Source: Sphingomicrobium aestuariivivum (GTDB taxonomy: Bacteria > Pseudomonadota > Alphaproteobacteria > Sphingomonadales > Sphingomonadaceae). Taken from it: a DNA stretch of 64,000 nt. The notes beneath the pieces are model-generated. The model was not told the origin of the DNA. It worked only from the letters and a program-made list of their open reading frames with translations, and searched no databases. This document shows positions 1-9,755 of this stretch, piece after piece. Made by a program: the position numbers and the translations under genes. Location of the stretch: the NCBI RefSeq assembly GCF_024721585.1, contig NZ_CP102629.1, positions 620,001-684,000 on the forward strand. The letters run 5' to 3'. The stretch's first letter is position 1. The number at the start of each line of letters is the position of its first letter.

Positions 1-487
1 CGAAATAGTCGGTGCTTCCGCTCGAGGCCATCGCGCAGCCGACATGGGTCGTCGCGGGCCAGATGATCTGCGTGTAATGGCCGACATCGTGCCAGCTGCC
101 CGAGCGGCTGACATTGGGGAAGGTGCCCGCGCGGAAGTGGCGCACCTCGTCGGTCATGGTGCCGACGATGACGTCATAGCCGAACACCCCGCGCGGTCCC
201 CGCCACATATTCTCGCCCTGCGATTTGCGGCGGCCCGGCGTGCGGTCGTGATGATAGTTGCCGGTGCGCGCCATGTAGCGCGCGTGGCTGGCCGCGCTGG
301 CGGCAAGCTCGCGGTCCCACTGCAGGGGGCTCACGCCATGCTCGGCGCGCGCACGGTTGTGATTGTCGAGCACTGCCGCGCGAAGATGGTTCTCGCCGCG
401 CGCCGCCGTCGTGCTGGTGGACGAGGCGGCGAGCGCCGGCACCGCCAGTGCGGCCCCCGCGATGATGATGGAAATCCGCTTGATCAT
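1..487 (-). CDS. CAP-domain (SCP/PR-1 family) secreted protein, C-terminus cut by window edge
   Basis: Reading the minus strand from an ATG at 485-487 gives 162 codons open to the window edge. Residues 1-21 look like a signal peptide (basic start, hydrophobic core, PALA-A cleavage), so the protein is exported. The rest matches the CAP/SCP fold: an N-terminal LDNHNRARAEHG motif near residues 40-51 and the family signature GHYTQIIW at 136-143, followed by a conserved Cys. Bacterial CAP proteins have no settled biochemical role. It is divergent from hemW, with about 180 bp between the starts. The last few residues are missing from the window. Confidence 0.85.
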   Translation of the reverse strand, partial: MIKRISIIIAGAALAVPALAASSTSTTAARGENHLRAAVLDNHNRARAEHGVSPLQWDRELAASAASHARYMARTGNYHHDRTPGRRKSQGENMWRGPRGVFGYDVIVGTMTDEVRHFRAGTFPNVSRSGSWHDVGHYTQIIWPATTHVGCAMASSGSTDYF

Positions 488-671
488 GCCGCCATGCTGG
501 CGCGAAACGCTTAACACTTGGTCACCCCCGATACGCTGGAAACAGCGCGCTTAGGCAGCGGGCGCGGCGTTAATTCCAGCGGGTGAAAAGGCGTTTACGA
601 CGAACGGCTTGGCGCGAGGGCCGACCGGTTGGCGATTGACGGCGCGGCAGGGAACGCCGACAGGCGGGCGC

Positions 672-1814
672 ATGTCACCTGCCCCGCTCGCCCTTTATGT
701 CCACTGGCCCTTCTGCGCGAAGAAATGCCCCTATTGCGACTTCAACAGCCATGTGCGCGAGGAGGTCGACCAGGCGGCATGGCGCGAGGCACTGCTCGCC
801 GACCTCGCGCATGAGGCGGCGCTGACCAAAGGGCATGAGCTCACCAGCATCTTCTTCGGCGGCGGCACGCCGAGCCTGATGCCGCCGGCCACCGTCGAAG
901 CGGTGATCGAGGCGGCACAGGCGCATTGGCGCGTGGCGGACGATCTCGAAGTGACGCTGGAGGCCAATCCGCAAAGCGCGGAAGCGGAAAAGTTCAAGGC
1001 GCTCGCCTCGGCGGGCGTCAACCGCCTGAGCCTCGGAATCCAGCGCTTCGACGACGCCAGCCTCGCCTTTCTCGGCAGGCTTCACAACGCCGCCGAGGGA
1101 CTGAAGGCGCTGGAGGCGGCGCAGGCGGCGGTCGAGCGGGTGAGCTTCGACCTCATCACCGCGCTGCCCGGCGACACGCTGGAGAGCTTCGACAAGGTGC
1201 TGACCCGCGCCATCGGGCTCGGCACCAGCCACGTCTCGCTCTACCAGCTCACCATCGAGCCCGGTACGCGGTTCGAGACGATGGTGCGCAAGGGCGAATT
1301 CACGCCATTGGGCGAGGAGCTTGGCGCCGACCTGTTCGAGCTGACGACCGAGCGGATGACCGCGGCGGGACTGCCGCCCTACGAGATTTCGAACCATGCG
1401 CGGCCCGGCATGGAGAGCCGCCACAACCTCGCTTACTGGCGCTATCACGATTATGTCGGCGTCGGCCCCGGCGCGCACGGGCGGCGCGGCGGCATGCGTA
1501 CCTTTCGCCACAAGAAGCCGGAGAATTTCCTCGCTGCCGTCGGTCGTAACGGCCACGGCCTGCGCGAGGAAGCCGCGCTGTCGGCCCGCGAGGCGGCGCG
1601 CGAGGCGCTGGTCATGGGACTGCGGCTGGTCGAAGGGATCGACCCGCGGGCGATGGAGCGGCGCTTCGGCGTCAGCGTCATCGACGAGGCCGCCACGCGC
1701 CGCCTCGTCGATCAGGGCCTCTTGTCATGGCCCGAAGACGGAAACGGCCGACTGGGGCTTACCCCCGCCGGCCGTCTTCTCAACGATGCGATCCTTACGG
1801 AGATCGCGCTCTAA
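672..1814 (+). CDS. hemW: HemW-like radical SAM heme chaperone (formerly oxygen-independent coproporphyrinogen oxidase-like)
   Basis: A 380-residue protein. The radical SAM cluster ligands are C15, C19 and C22 (HWPFCAKKCPYCDFN), followed by the GGGTPS SAM-binding segment. I chose the ATG at 672 because it puts the Cys motif at the usual distance from the N-terminus; an in-frame start at 609 would add 21 unconserved residues. HemW binds heme and is thought to deliver it to haemoproteins; true HemN has a longer N-terminus, which is lacking here. It ends tail-to-tail with the LppC-like gene, overlapping by 4 bp. Confidence 0.92.
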   Translation: MSPAPLALYVHWPFCAKKCPYCDFNSHVREEVDQAAWREALLADLAHEAALTKGHELTSIFFGGGTPSLMPPATVEAVIEAAQAHWRVADDLEVTLEANPQSAEAEKFKALASAGVNRLSLGIQRFDDASLAFLGRLHNAAEGLKALEAAQAAVERVSFDLITALPGDTLESFDKVLTRAIGLGTSHVSLYQLTIEPGTRFETMVRKGEFTPLGEELGADLFELTTERMTAAGLPPYEISNHARPGMESRHNLAYWRYHDYVGVGPGAHGRRGGMRTFRHKKPENFLAAVGRNGHGLREEAALSAREAAREALVMGLRLVEGIDPRAMERRFGVSVIDEAATRRLVDQGLLSWPEDGNGRLGLTPAGRLLNDAILTEIAL

Positions 1815-2980
1815 TCCTCGAAGCGGGTCGAGGCCGGACTGATGATCTCGGTGCCGGTCGCGGTCACGCGGCGCACCTCGAGCGAGCGCTCGGCGATGCC
1901 GTCAGGGCCGAAGCGGAAGATGCCGTCGACGCCGCCGAAGCCGCCCTTGTCGGTCAGTCGATCCTCGGGGAAGGCGCCGCCCGCTTCCCAGTCGCGGGCG
2001 AGACGCACGACGAGCAGCGTGGCGTCATAGCCGAGGCTGGCGAGGCGGTAGGGCGCGCTGCCATAGGTGGCGCGGTAGCGGGTCACGAGGCGGTCGAACT
2101 GGGCATCGGGCACGGCGGCGAAGATCGCGCCGCGCATCGGTGCCACGGTGCCGAGATCGCTGTCGGCGGCCCACAATTCGGTGCCCATCAGCGTGCCCGA
2201 CAGCTGGAGCGTGGGCGCGGCGAGCTGGGCGATGCGGCCCGAATCGGCGATCAGGATCATGTCGACGCCCTCGGTGCCGGCCACCGCGCGCGCGGCGGCA
2301 TCGACGCCCGAGCGGCTGCGCTCGTATGTCTCGAGCCGTGCGACGCGACCGCCGACGCGGTCGACCGCGGTGAGGAAGGCCTGGATCGCGCGCTGGCCGT
2401 AGACGCCGGTCGAGCTCATGCCCGCGAAGGTCGTCGCGCCCTGGCTGTCGGCATAATCGACGATGCGGTCGATCGACTGGGTCGGGGTGAAGCCCATGAT
2501 GTAGACACCGTCACCGGCCACGCCCTCGTCGTTCGAGAAGGCGACCACCGGTACGTCGGCGGCATCGGCCAGCGGGGCGACGAGCTTGACGTTCTCGCCG
2601 CGCAACGGGCCGAGGAACAGCCGGTTGCCCTCGGCGAGCGCGGTCTCGGCGGCAGCGGCGGCACCGCCCGCCCCCGCCGTGTCGTAGATCGAAATGCGGA
2701 TCGATTCTTCCTTGGTGTCGGTCAGCGCCATGGTCGCGGCCTGCGCGATCGAGCGGCCGATCGCGGCATTGTCGCCCGACAGGGGCACGAGGACCGCGAC
2801 CCGATTCTGCTCGGGTTCTTCAACCGGCGCCTCGACCACGGGTTCGGGCTCCTCGGTCGCGACCGGTGCGGCGACCGTCTCCACCGGCGGCGTGGCCTGG
2901 CAGCCTGCCAGCAGCAGTGCCGCGGCGCCTATGGCCGTCAGCTGGAAAAAGCCTCGCGCTTGCGTGCCCGCCTCAATCAT
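1811..2980 (-). CDS. LppC/LpoA-like penicillin-binding protein activator lipoprotein (periplasmic binding protein fold)
   Basis: 389 residues. A lipobox LLLAGC places the lipidated Cys at residue 27, so the protein should be anchored in a membrane facing the periplasm. A Pro/Glu/Val-rich linker (about 30-58) precedes a type I periplasmic-binding fold starting RVAVLVPLSG, as in the LppC/LpoA family that activates PBP1A-type peptidoglycan synthases in gammaproteobacteria. Alphaproteobacterial members lack the N-terminal TPR domain of LpoA, as this one does. It is divergent from rsmI with only 14 bp between start codons, mirroring the lpoA-rsmI(yraL)-yraN neighbourhood of enterobacteria, which strengthens the call. 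Confidence 0.82.
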   Translation of the reverse strand: MIEAGTQARGFFQLTAIGAAALLLAGCQATPPVETVAAPVATEEPEPVVEAPVEEPEQNRVAVLVPLSGDNAAIGRSIAQAATMALTDTKEESIRISIYDTAGAGGAAAAAETALAEGNRLFLGPLRGENVKLVAPLADAADVPVVAFSNDEGVAGDGVYIMGFTPTQSIDRIVDYADSQGATTFAGMSSTGVYGQRAIQAFLTAVDRVGGRVARLETYERSRSGVDAAARAVAGTEGVDMILIADSGRIAQLAAPTLQLSGTLMGTELWAADSDLGTVAPMRGAIFAAVPDAQFDRLVTRYRATYGSAPYRLASLGYDATLLVVRLARDWEAGGAFPEDRLTDKGGFGGVDGIFRFGPDGIAERSLEVRRVTATGTEIISPASTRFED

Positions 2981-2994
2981 GTCTCTTGTCCCTC

Positions 2995-3834
2995 ATGGCA
3001 AATCTCGAACTTCACGCCGGCCTCTATATCGTCGCGACCCCGATCGGCAATCTTTCCGATATCTCGCCCCGTGCAGCAGCAACCATCGAAGCCGCCGACC
3101 TGCTCCTTGTCGAGGACAGCCGCGTCACCGGCAAGCTTCTCGGCCATCTCGGCCTGAAAAAGCCGATGCGGCCCTATCACGACCATTCCAAGGACAGCGA
3201 CCGCGAGGCGATCTTGTCGCAACTGTCCGACAAGGTGGTGGTGCTGGTGTCCGATGCGGGGACCCCGCTCATCTCCGATCCCGGCTACAAGCTCGTCCAC
3301 GAGGCGCGTGCGCGCGGCCTCCATGTCGGCGCGGTTCCGGGACCGAGCGCGCCGACCATGGCGCTGACCCTCTCGGGGCTGCCGACCGACCGTTTCCTGT
3401 TCGCAGGGTTCATCCCCAACAAGGACAAGGCGCGCGCCGACCTGTTCGAGGAGTTCAGGGGCCTTCGCGCCACGCTGGTCTTCTTCGAGACCGGCCCGCG
3501 CCTCGCCAAGAGCCTCGCCGCCGCCGCCGAAGTGCTGGGCAACCGCCCCGCAGCAGTGGCGCGCGAACTCACCAAGATGTTCGAGGAGGTGGCCACCGGC
3601 ACGCTCACCGAGCTCACCGAACGCTATGCGGAGACGCCGCCCAAGGGCGAGATCGTGCTGGTCATCGGTCCGCCGGGCGAGGCCGATGCACCGAGCGAGG
3701 AAGATGTGGATGCTGCCATCGACGCGGCACTTGCCGAAATGAGCGCGAGCCGCGCCGCCAAGGACGTGGCCGCGCGCTTCGGGCTCAAGAAGAATGACGT
3801 CTACGCCCGCGTCCAGGAAAGGATGAAGCGCTGA
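2995..3834 (+). CDS. rsmI: 16S rRNA (cytidine1402-2'-O)-methyltransferase RsmI
   Basis: 279 residues from the ATG at 2995. The N-terminus LYIVATPIGNLSD and the segment VSDAGTPLISDPGY are the diagnostic motifs of this tetrapyrrole-methylase-fold enzyme, with GPSA following. It methylates the ribose of C1402 in 16S rRNA near the decoding centre, using SAM. The longer reading frame upstream of 2995 overlaps the start of the divergent lipoprotein gene and has no family resemblance, so I trimmed it. The stop codon overlaps the presumed start of yraN by 4 bp (CTGA), so the two are probably translationally coupled. Confidence 0.95.
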   Translation: MANLELHAGLYIVATPIGNLSDISPRAAATIEAADLLLVEDSRVTGKLLGHLGLKKPMRPYHDHSKDSDREAILSQLSDKVVVLVSDAGTPLISDPGYKLVHEARARGLHVGAVPGPSAPTMALTLSGLPTDRFLFAGFIPNKDKARADLFEEFRGLRATLVFFETGPRLAKSLAAAAEVLGNRPAAVARELTKMFEEVATGTLTELTERYAETPPKGEIVLVIGPPGEADAPSEEDVDAAIDAALAEMSASRAAKDVAARFGLKKNDVYARVQERMKR

Positions 3835-4184
3835 GGCGCCAGCAAGCCGAAGCGCGCGGGCGGCAGGGCGAGCGCATCGCCGCCTGGTGGCTGCGCCTCA
3901 AGGGCTGGCGCATCCTCGACCGGCGCGTGAAGACGGGGGTCGGCGAAATCGACCTCGTCGCGAAGAAAGGCATGACCGTCGCCTTCGTCGAGGTGAAGAC
4001 CCGCGCCACGATCGAGGAGGCAGAGGCCTTTCTCGAGCCGCGCACCATGCAACGCGTCATCGCCGCCGCCGAAGCGCTCGCGCCATCCTATGCCGCCGAA
4101 GGGCATGACGTGCGCATCGACGCCGTGCTTTGTGCCCCCGGCCGCCGTCCCCGCCACCTTGAAAATATCTGGCAGGGTTGGTGA
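3831..4184 (+). CDS. YraN/UPF0102 family endonuclease-like protein, probable CTG start
   Basis: 117 residues if translation starts at the CTG at 3831. The first conventional start in frame is a GTG at 3927, which would remove 32 residues. Those residues contain the family-typical segment RGRQGERIAAWWLRLKGWRI, so the true N-terminus is upstream. No ATG, GTG or TTG exists in frame between the preceding stop (3795) and 3927, and CTG overlaps the rsmI stop as CTGA. Core motifs VGEIDLVA and FVEVKTR match the PD-(D/E)xK nuclease-like fold of YraN. Cellular role is unsettled; an archaic-type DNA-repair or recombination function is usually suggested. Confidence 0.85.
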   Translation: MRRQQAEARGRQGERIAAWWLRLKGWRILDRRVKTGVGEIDLVAKKGMTVAFVEVKTRATIEEAEAFLEPRTMQRVIAAAEALAPSYAAEGHDVRIDAVLCAPGRRPRHLENIWQGW

Positions 4185-4217
4185 CAAGTTAACCCATTGA
4201 TCCTAGGGGCTTCGCGC

Positions 4218-5158
<941 letters not shown>

Positions 5159-5162
<4 letters not shown>

Positions 5163-5770
5163 CCGACTGGGTGATCGACCTCATCGACCAGGGCGGGCTC
5201 GTCGCGGTCGCCTTCCTGATGTTCCTCGAGACCGTCTTCCCGCCGATCCCGTCCGAGCTCATCATGAGCCTCGCGGGCATCCGCGCCGGACAGGGTGAAT
5301 TGTCGCTCACCGGCATCATCATCGCCGGTACCTTCGGTGCGATGGCGGGCAATGTCGTCTGGTACATGATCGCCCGCTGGCTCGGCATCGAGCGCTTCAA
5401 GCCGCTGATCGACCGCTGGGGCCGCTGGATCACCATGACCTGGGCCGAGGTCGAGCGCGGCCAGAAATGGTTCGAGCGCTATGGCACCTTCTTCGTCTTC
5501 ATGGGGCGCATGCTGCCGACGGTGCGCAGCCTCGTCTCGGTGCCCGCGGGGCTTCTCAAGATGCGCTGGCGCAGCTTCCTCATCGCCTCGACCATCGGCA
5601 CGGCGGGCTGGACCGCGCTGCTTGCGCTGGCGGGCTACAAGCTGGGCTCGAGCTTCGAGGAGATCGACGAGTTTCTCGGGCCGATCTCGACCGCGATCAT
5701 CGTGACGTTGGTCCTCGCTTATGTCTGGCGTCTCTGGACCCACCGCAAGGTCGGCAAGGCCAAGGCCTGA
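5159..5770 (+). CDS. DedA family inner-membrane protein
   Basis: 203 residues from a GTG at 5159 that overlaps the gshB stop (GTGA). Several hydrophobic stretches are separated by the family motifs ETVFPPIPSEL near the N-terminus and GRMLPTVRSLVSVPAG in the middle. DedA proteins are multi-pass inner-membrane proteins, some shown to flip lipid carriers such as undecaprenyl phosphate or phosphatidylethanolamine. Which lipid this one moves cannot be read from sequence. It probably forms an operon with yraN and gshB and ends convergent with xerC. Confidence 0.9.
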
Positions 5771-6694
5771 TCACCCCCTCGGGTGGGCGCTCCGATAGAC
5801 GTCGAGCAGGCGGGCAGCGTCGACCTTGGTGTAGATCTGCGTGGAGGACAGGCTGGCGTGGCCGAGCAGTTCCTGTAGCGAGCGCAAGTCGGTGCCCGCG
5901 GCGAGCAGGTGGCTCGCGAAGCTGTGCCTGAGCGCATGCGGGGTGAGGCTGTCGGGCAGGCCGAGTTCGCGGCGGGCATTGCGCACCGAGCGGCGCACCA
6001 TGTCGGCCGACAACCTTGCGCCCTTCACACCGTAAAAGAGCGGATTGCCGGGCCCCGATGGCCACGGGCAGAGGCGCGCATAGTCGGCCACCGCCTGCGC
6101 CACCGCGGGCACGATCGGTACCACGCGCTGCTTGCCGCCCTTGCCCGTCACCCGCACCGCATCGCCCATCGGCAGGACATTGGCATCGAGCGCCATCGCC
6201 TCCGAAATCCGCAGCCCCGAGCCATAAAGCAGTAGCAGGATCGCAAGGTCGCGCTTGCCGACCCACGGCTCCTTCTGCGCATCCTCGGCCCCCTGCCCCA
6301 GCGCCTCGACGTCGGCGGGGCTGGAGGGGCGTGGCAGGGTCTTGGGGCGCTTGGGCGCGCGGGTCGCGGGCACGCGCGGGGTCTCGCCCGCTTCCTCCGC
6401 AACCCACTTGAGGAAGCTGCGCACCGCCGACAGCTCGCGCGCCGCCGAGGCCGCACCGAGCCCTTCGCCGCGCCTCGCCGCGAGAAAGGCGCGCAGGTCC
6501 ACCGCTTCCAGCGAGAGCAGCGCATATTTGCCGATTTCCTCACCGCGATGCTGGCCGAGGAACTGGATGAAGCGGAATCCTGTGGCGCGATAGGCGCGCA
6601 CCGTATGCGCGCTCATCCGCCGGTCATGGAGGAGATGGTCGGCCCAGCGCACGACCGTGTCGCGCGCGGGGTGGGCGTTCAGCCCCGGCCGCAC
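5771..6694 (-). CDS. xerC: Site-specific tyrosine recombinase XerC
   Basis: 307 residues from a GTG at 6694. The N-terminal SAM-like core-binding domain spans about 10-100. The catalytic set is complete: R162 (GLRISE), K185 (TGKGGKQR), H253 and R256 (HALRH), H279 (LLGHAS) and nucleophile Y288. With XerD it resolves chromosome dimers at dif. The DUF484 gene directly upstream, overlapping by 16 bp, is the usual partner of xerC and argues against a mobile-element integrase. A CTG at 6682 overlapping the DUF484 stop as CTGA is an alternative start. Confidence 0.93.
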   Translation of the reverse strand: MRPGLNAHPARDTVVRWADHLLHDRRMSAHTVRAYRATGFRFIQFLGQHRGEEIGKYALLSLEAVDLRAFLAARRGEGLGAASAARELSAVRSFLKWVAEEAGETPRVPATRAPKRPKTLPRPSSPADVEALGQGAEDAQKEPWVGKRDLAILLLLYGSGLRISEAMALDANVLPMGDAVRVTGKGGKQRVVPIVPAVAQAVADYARLCPWPSGPGNPLFYGVKGARLSADMVRRSVRNARRELGLPDSLTPHALRHSFASHLLAAGTDLRSLQELLGHASLSSTQIYTKVDAARLLDVYRSAHPRG

Positions 6695-7236
6695 CGCACC
6701 AGCATCGCGCCGAGCGTTTCGCCGAGGAAGGCGAGGAGCTTGGCGCCGTGCGCGCCATCGAGCGGCAGGCTGTCTTCCTGCCCGAGCAGGATGAGCCCCG
6801 CGAGGCGCCCCTTCTCGGCTTCGAAGGGAATGAGCGCCTCGGTACGGATCCGCGCGGCGATCTTGCCGAACAGCGGGTCGCCATGGTTGGTCGCGCGCAT
6901 CTGGACCTTGCCGAGGCCCATCGCGCGGGTGATCCACGCGGGCTCGAGCAGGTGGTTGCCATCCTCGTCGATGCGATAGGCCTTGCCGCCCGCCTTAAGC
7001 GCGACGGCGGTATGGTCGACCTCGAGGAGGCGAGCCCAGTCGCGCACGATCGTGTCGAAGAGGCAGGGCACGCTCTCGCAGCGCATCAGCGACAGCGCGG
7101 CATGATGGATCGAGGCGGTCGCACCGCTGTGCCCGCGGGCAAAGGCGATGGCGTCGTCGCGCGCCTCCTCGGCGGCGCCGAGGCGGTCACGCAGGCTCTT
7201 GAGGGCCCGGTCTTCAAAGCGAATCACTTCTGCCAT
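6679..7236 (-). CDS. DUF484 family protein, GAF-like, upstream of xerC
   Basis: 185 residues from the ATG at 7236; a GTG two codons earlier (7242) is possible. The N-terminal third is a charged helix with LRDRLGAAEEARDDAI, probably a coiled coil. The rest resembles a GAF-like domain with the IPFEAEKGRLAGLILLG segment typical of DUF484. No enzymatic residues are apparent. DUF484 genes sit next to xerC across proteobacteria (yigA in E. coli), so a link to recombination or cell division is plausible but unproven. It is the first gene of a two-gene minus-strand unit. Confidence 0.88.
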   Translation of the reverse strand: MAEVIRFEDRALKSLRDRLGAAEEARDDAIAFARGHSGATASIHHAALSLMRCESVPCLFDTIVRDWARLLEVDHTAVALKAGGKAYRIDEDGNHLLEPAWITRAMGLGKVQMRATNHGDPLFGKIAARIRTEALIPFEAEKGRLAGLILLGQEDSLPLDGAHGAKLLAFLGETLGAMLVRCGRG

Positions 7237-7273
7237 GACCACACCCTACCGCCTGATGGTTAATTTCCCGATA

Positions 7274-7300
7274 GGCCCGGTGATTTTTGGTCACCGGGCC
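7274..7300 (-). terminator. Perfect 10-bp hairpin downstream of the transaldolase gene
   Basis: GGCCCGGTGA at 7274-7283 pairs exactly with TCACCGGGCC at 7291-7300 around a 7-nt loop, starting 9 bp beyond the transaldolase stop. On the minus strand no strong U-run follows, so termination may be partial or Rho-assisted. Confidence 0.6.
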
Positions 7301-7309
7301 CGAAACGGG

Positions 7310-7963
7310 TTAACCGATCTTCTGGCCGGTCGATGCCCAGTCCTTGAGGAAGGCGTCGAGGCCCTTGTCGGTGAGCGGGTGGTTGAACATCTTCCAGATC
7401 ACCTCGGGCGGCGCGGTCATGACATCCGCACCCAGCTTGGCCGAATCATGGATGTGGATCGGGCTGCGCACGCTGGCGACGAGGATCTCGGTGGCGAAAT
7501 CGTAATTGTCGTAGATAAGGCGGATGTCGGCGATGAGCTCGATGCCCGGATAGCCGATATCGTCATGACGCCCGACGAAGGGCGAGATGAAGGTCGCGCC
7601 CGCCTTGGCCGCGAGCAGCGCCTGGTTAGCCGAGAAGCACAGGGTCACGTTGACCATCGTGCCGTCGCCCGAAAGCGCCTTGCAGGTCTTGAGGCCGTCG
7701 CGGGTCAGCGGCACCTTGATGGCGATATTGTCGGCGATCTTCCGCAGGACCTCGGCCTCGCGCATCATCTCGTCATGGTCGGTGGCGACCACTTCGGCCG
7801 AGACGGGACCGTCGGTGATGCCGCAGATTTCCCTGGTGACCTCGATGATGTCGCGGCCCGACTTCTTGATCAGCGAGGGGTTGGTGGTGACGCCGTCGAG
7901 CAGGCCGCTGTCGGCAAGCTCCTTGATCGCGTCGATGTCGGCGGTGTCGGCGAAGAATTTCAT
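7310..7963 (-). CDS. Transaldolase / fructose-6-phosphate aldolase-type short transaldolase
   Basis: 217 residues, the length of the short TalC/FSA-type transaldolases. [10 protein letters not shown] at the start, GVTTNPSLI at 24-32 and the Schiff-base lysine K83 in [11 protein letters not shown] are clear family landmarks. It transfers the dihydroxyacetone unit between sugar phosphates in the non-oxidative pentose phosphate pathway; fructose-6-phosphate aldolase activity is the alternative and depends on a few active-site residues that I cannot assign with confidence. It is transcribed alone, divergent from the crotonase gene, with a hairpin downstream. Confidence 0.92.
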   Translation of the reverse strand: MKFFADTADIDAIKELADSGLLDGVTTNPSLIKKSGRDIIEVTREICGITDGPVSAEVVATDHDEMMREAEVLRKIADNIAIKVPLTRDGLKTCKALSGDGTMVNVTLCFSANQALLAAKAGATFISPFVGRHDDIGYPGIELIADIRLIYDNYDFATEILVASVRSPIHIHDSAKLGADVMTAPPEVIWKMFNHPLTDKGLDAFLKDWASTGQKIG

Positions 7964-8050
7964 ATTGTCGCTCCCCTCGGGCTGGCGCTGAAGTCGGCTA
8001 TCCGATAGCCAGTTCGCGCAAGAACGTCACCCGCCGATACGAGGAATTTC

Positions 8051-8824
8051 ATGGCTGAGCATATCAAGGTCACCCGCGACAATGGCAGGCTCGACGTGGT
8101 GCTGGCGCGGCCCGAGCGGCGCAACGCCATCACCATCGCCATGTATGCGGCGATGGCCGAAGCGGTGGAAACCGCCAATGCCGAGGGTTCGGACGTGCGG
8201 CTCATCACCCTGTCGGGCGAAGGCGTCGACTTCACCGCGGGCAACGACCTCATGGACTTCATGCAGGAAATGCCCCAGCCCGGCAGCCATGAGGACATCC
8301 CCGTCTGGCGCTTCCTGCGCGCGATGGCGACCAACCGGGTGCCGGTGCTCGCCAAGGTGCACGGCAATGCGATCGGCATCGGCACGACCATGCTGTTCCA
8401 CTGCGATCTCGTGATCGCGGCGGAGGATACGCGCTTCAAGATGCCCTTCACCGAACTCGGCCTCGTGCCCGAGGCGGCAAGCTCCCTGATCCTGCCCGAA
8501 CTGGCGGGGCGGCGCGCGGCGGCGCGCTACCTCCTCCTCGGCGAGAGCTTCGGGGCGGCCGAGGCCAAGGCGATCGGCCTCTTGAGCCATGTCGCGCAGC
8601 ATGACGAGCTCGACGAGAAATTCGAGGGCATCGCCGCCACCCTCCTGTCACGCCCGCCCGAGGCGATGCGGCAGACGCAGGGGCTTCTCAGGAAGGTCGA
8701 CAGCGACCGTGTGCTCGAGAGGATGACGCTGGAAAATGGCAAGTTCGCCGAACGCCTCGCGTCCGACGAACTCAAAGGGGCGATCGCCGCTTTCTTCGCC
8801 GCGCGCGGCGGCGCGGGCGGCTAA
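8051..8824 (+). CDS. Enoyl-CoA hydratase/isomerase family (crotonase) protein
   Basis: 257 residues, with GAGGAATT upstream of the ATG as ribosome binding site. The crotonase fold is indicated by RPERRNAITIAMY at the start, the oxyanion-hole segment FTAGNDLMDF, and GLVPEAASSLILPEL where one catalytic Glu of hydratases normally lies. Substrate is uncertain. The motif GNDL resembles isomerase-like members more than classical FadB hydratases. No other fatty-acid gene is adjacent; a second crotonase, the much clearer paaG, lies at 52.6 kb. It is convergent with the TadE-like gene, ending 3 bp away. Confidence 0.85.
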   Translation: MAEHIKVTRDNGRLDVVLARPERRNAITIAMYAAMAEAVETANAEGSDVRLITLSGEGVDFTAGNDLMDFMQEMPQPGSHEDIPVWRFLRAMATNRVPVLAKVHGNAIGIGTTMLFHCDLVIAAEDTRFKMPFTELGLVPEAASSLILPELAGRRAAARYLLLGESFGAAEAKAIGLLSHVAQHDELDEKFEGIAATLLSRPPEAMRQTQGLLRKVDSDRVLERMTLENGKFAERLASDELKGAIAAFFAARGGAGG

Positions 8825-8827
8825 CGC

Positions 8828-9226
8828 CTAGTTGGCGACGTAGACGCGCTTGTTGCGCGACAGCGAGACGTCCGGTCCCGGCAGGAACAGGAGGTCGGTC
8901 TTCTGGTTGTAGGTCACCTCGAGATCGACATAGCCCTGGCTGTTGTTCCACACCGGATCGCTGATGCTGAAGGTGCCGGGCCCGATGCCGTAGACGCGGT
9001 CGGTGATCTTGTTGGTGATGTCGTTCGACGTCGGCGTGGGATAGATGGTCGCGAGCCGCGCCCCCTCGCCCAGCGCGTGCTGCATGCCGGCGACGGCGCG
9101 CATGACGAGTCCCATCTGCACCACCATCCACAGGAGCATGATGAAGATCGGCAAGGCGAAGGCCATCTCGATGGCCGCGGCGCCTTCTTCGCGCTTGTTG
9201 AGGCGCGAGATGAATTTCTTGATCAT
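8828..9226 (-). CDS. TadE-like pilus assembly / pseudopilin-type membrane protein
   Basis: 132 residues from the ATG at 9226, which overlaps the stop of the preceding gene as ATGA. The N-terminus has the TadE signature: a short basic leader, EEGAAAIEMAFALPIF with the Glu typical of type IV-like prepilin cleavage sites, and one membrane helix (about 17-40). The C-terminal part is a small periplasmic domain. TadE proteins are minor pseudopilins of Tad/Flp pili. It is the last of three similar genes (9756, 9223, 8828) that appear to form one operon. No tadA, tadB/C, rcpA or flp gene is in the window. Confidence 0.85.
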   Translation of the reverse strand: MIKKFISRLNKREEGAAAIEMAFALPIFIMLLWMVVQMGLVMRAVAGMQHALGEGARLATIYPTPTSNDITNKITDRVYGIGPGTFSISDPVWNNSQGYVDLEVTYNQKTDLLFLPGPDVSLSRNKRVYVAN

Positions 9227-9753
9227 TGCGTGCGGATCCCTGTCTCGACGGTGATCGGGAATTTGCCGTCCTTCGACTGGATCCCGACCAGGCTCGGGTC
9301 GATAACCGGATCGAAATCGTCGGTGATGGTCACGGTGATATAGGCGCGCTGGACGCTGGTACCCGATGCGCAGTCGAGCCCCGACGTGTCGATCGCATTC
9401 CATGCCATGCCGGCGTCGATCGAGGCCTGGACGGTGTCGACCTTCGACGTGATGTCGGTCTCGGTGCCATCGCATTCGAGCATATATTTGACCGACACCT
9501 GGTCCTCGTTGACCTCGGCGGCGGCGGCCGCTTCCTTGCCGAGCGTGCCGTGCACGGTCTCGGTCGTCGTCGTCTGCATCACCTTTTCGATGGCGCGCTG
9601 AGCACCCTGTTCGATGGCGAGCTTGCGGCTGTAGGCCATTGACAGGTCGACCACGCCGACCACCATCAGCGCCATCACCGGCGACACCAGCGCGAGTTCG
9701 ATGGTGGCCGAACCCTCGCGGTTGTCGATAAGCTTGCGGAAGGTCTGGATCAT
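9223..9753 (-). CDS. TadE/TadG-family membrane protein
   Basis: 176 residues from the ATG at 9753. The leader is followed by NREGSATIELALVSPVMALMVVGVVDL, the TadE-like cleavage region and membrane helix at about 12-38. The remaining 135 residues should be periplasmic and contain two Cys (in LECDG and LDCAS) that could form a disulfide. It sits between a larger TadG-like gene (2 bp upstream) and a TadE-like gene (4-bp overlap). The arrangement of three such proteins is typical of Tad loci and of stand-alone TadE/G clusters. Confidence 0.82.
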   Translation of the reverse strand: MIQTFRKLIDNREGSATIELALVSPVMALMVVGVVDLSMAYSRKLAIEQGAQRAIEKVMQTTTTETVHGTLGKEAAAAAEVNEDQVSVKYMLECDGTETDITSKVDTVQASIDAGMAWNAIDTSGLDCASGTSVQRAYITVTITDDFDPVIDPSLVGIQSKDGKFPITVETGIRTQ

Positions 9754-9755
9754 GA

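Noticed and set aside
1727-3157. A 476-codon open frame on the plus strand
   Set aside because: Antisense to the LppC-like lipoprotein and partly overlapping hemW and rsmI; no domain.
5771-6694. Tyrosine recombinase as a sign of an integrated mobile element
   Set aside because: The DUF484 partner upstream, housekeeping neighbours and typical XerC length point to the resident xerC. No flanking direct repeats or phage genes.
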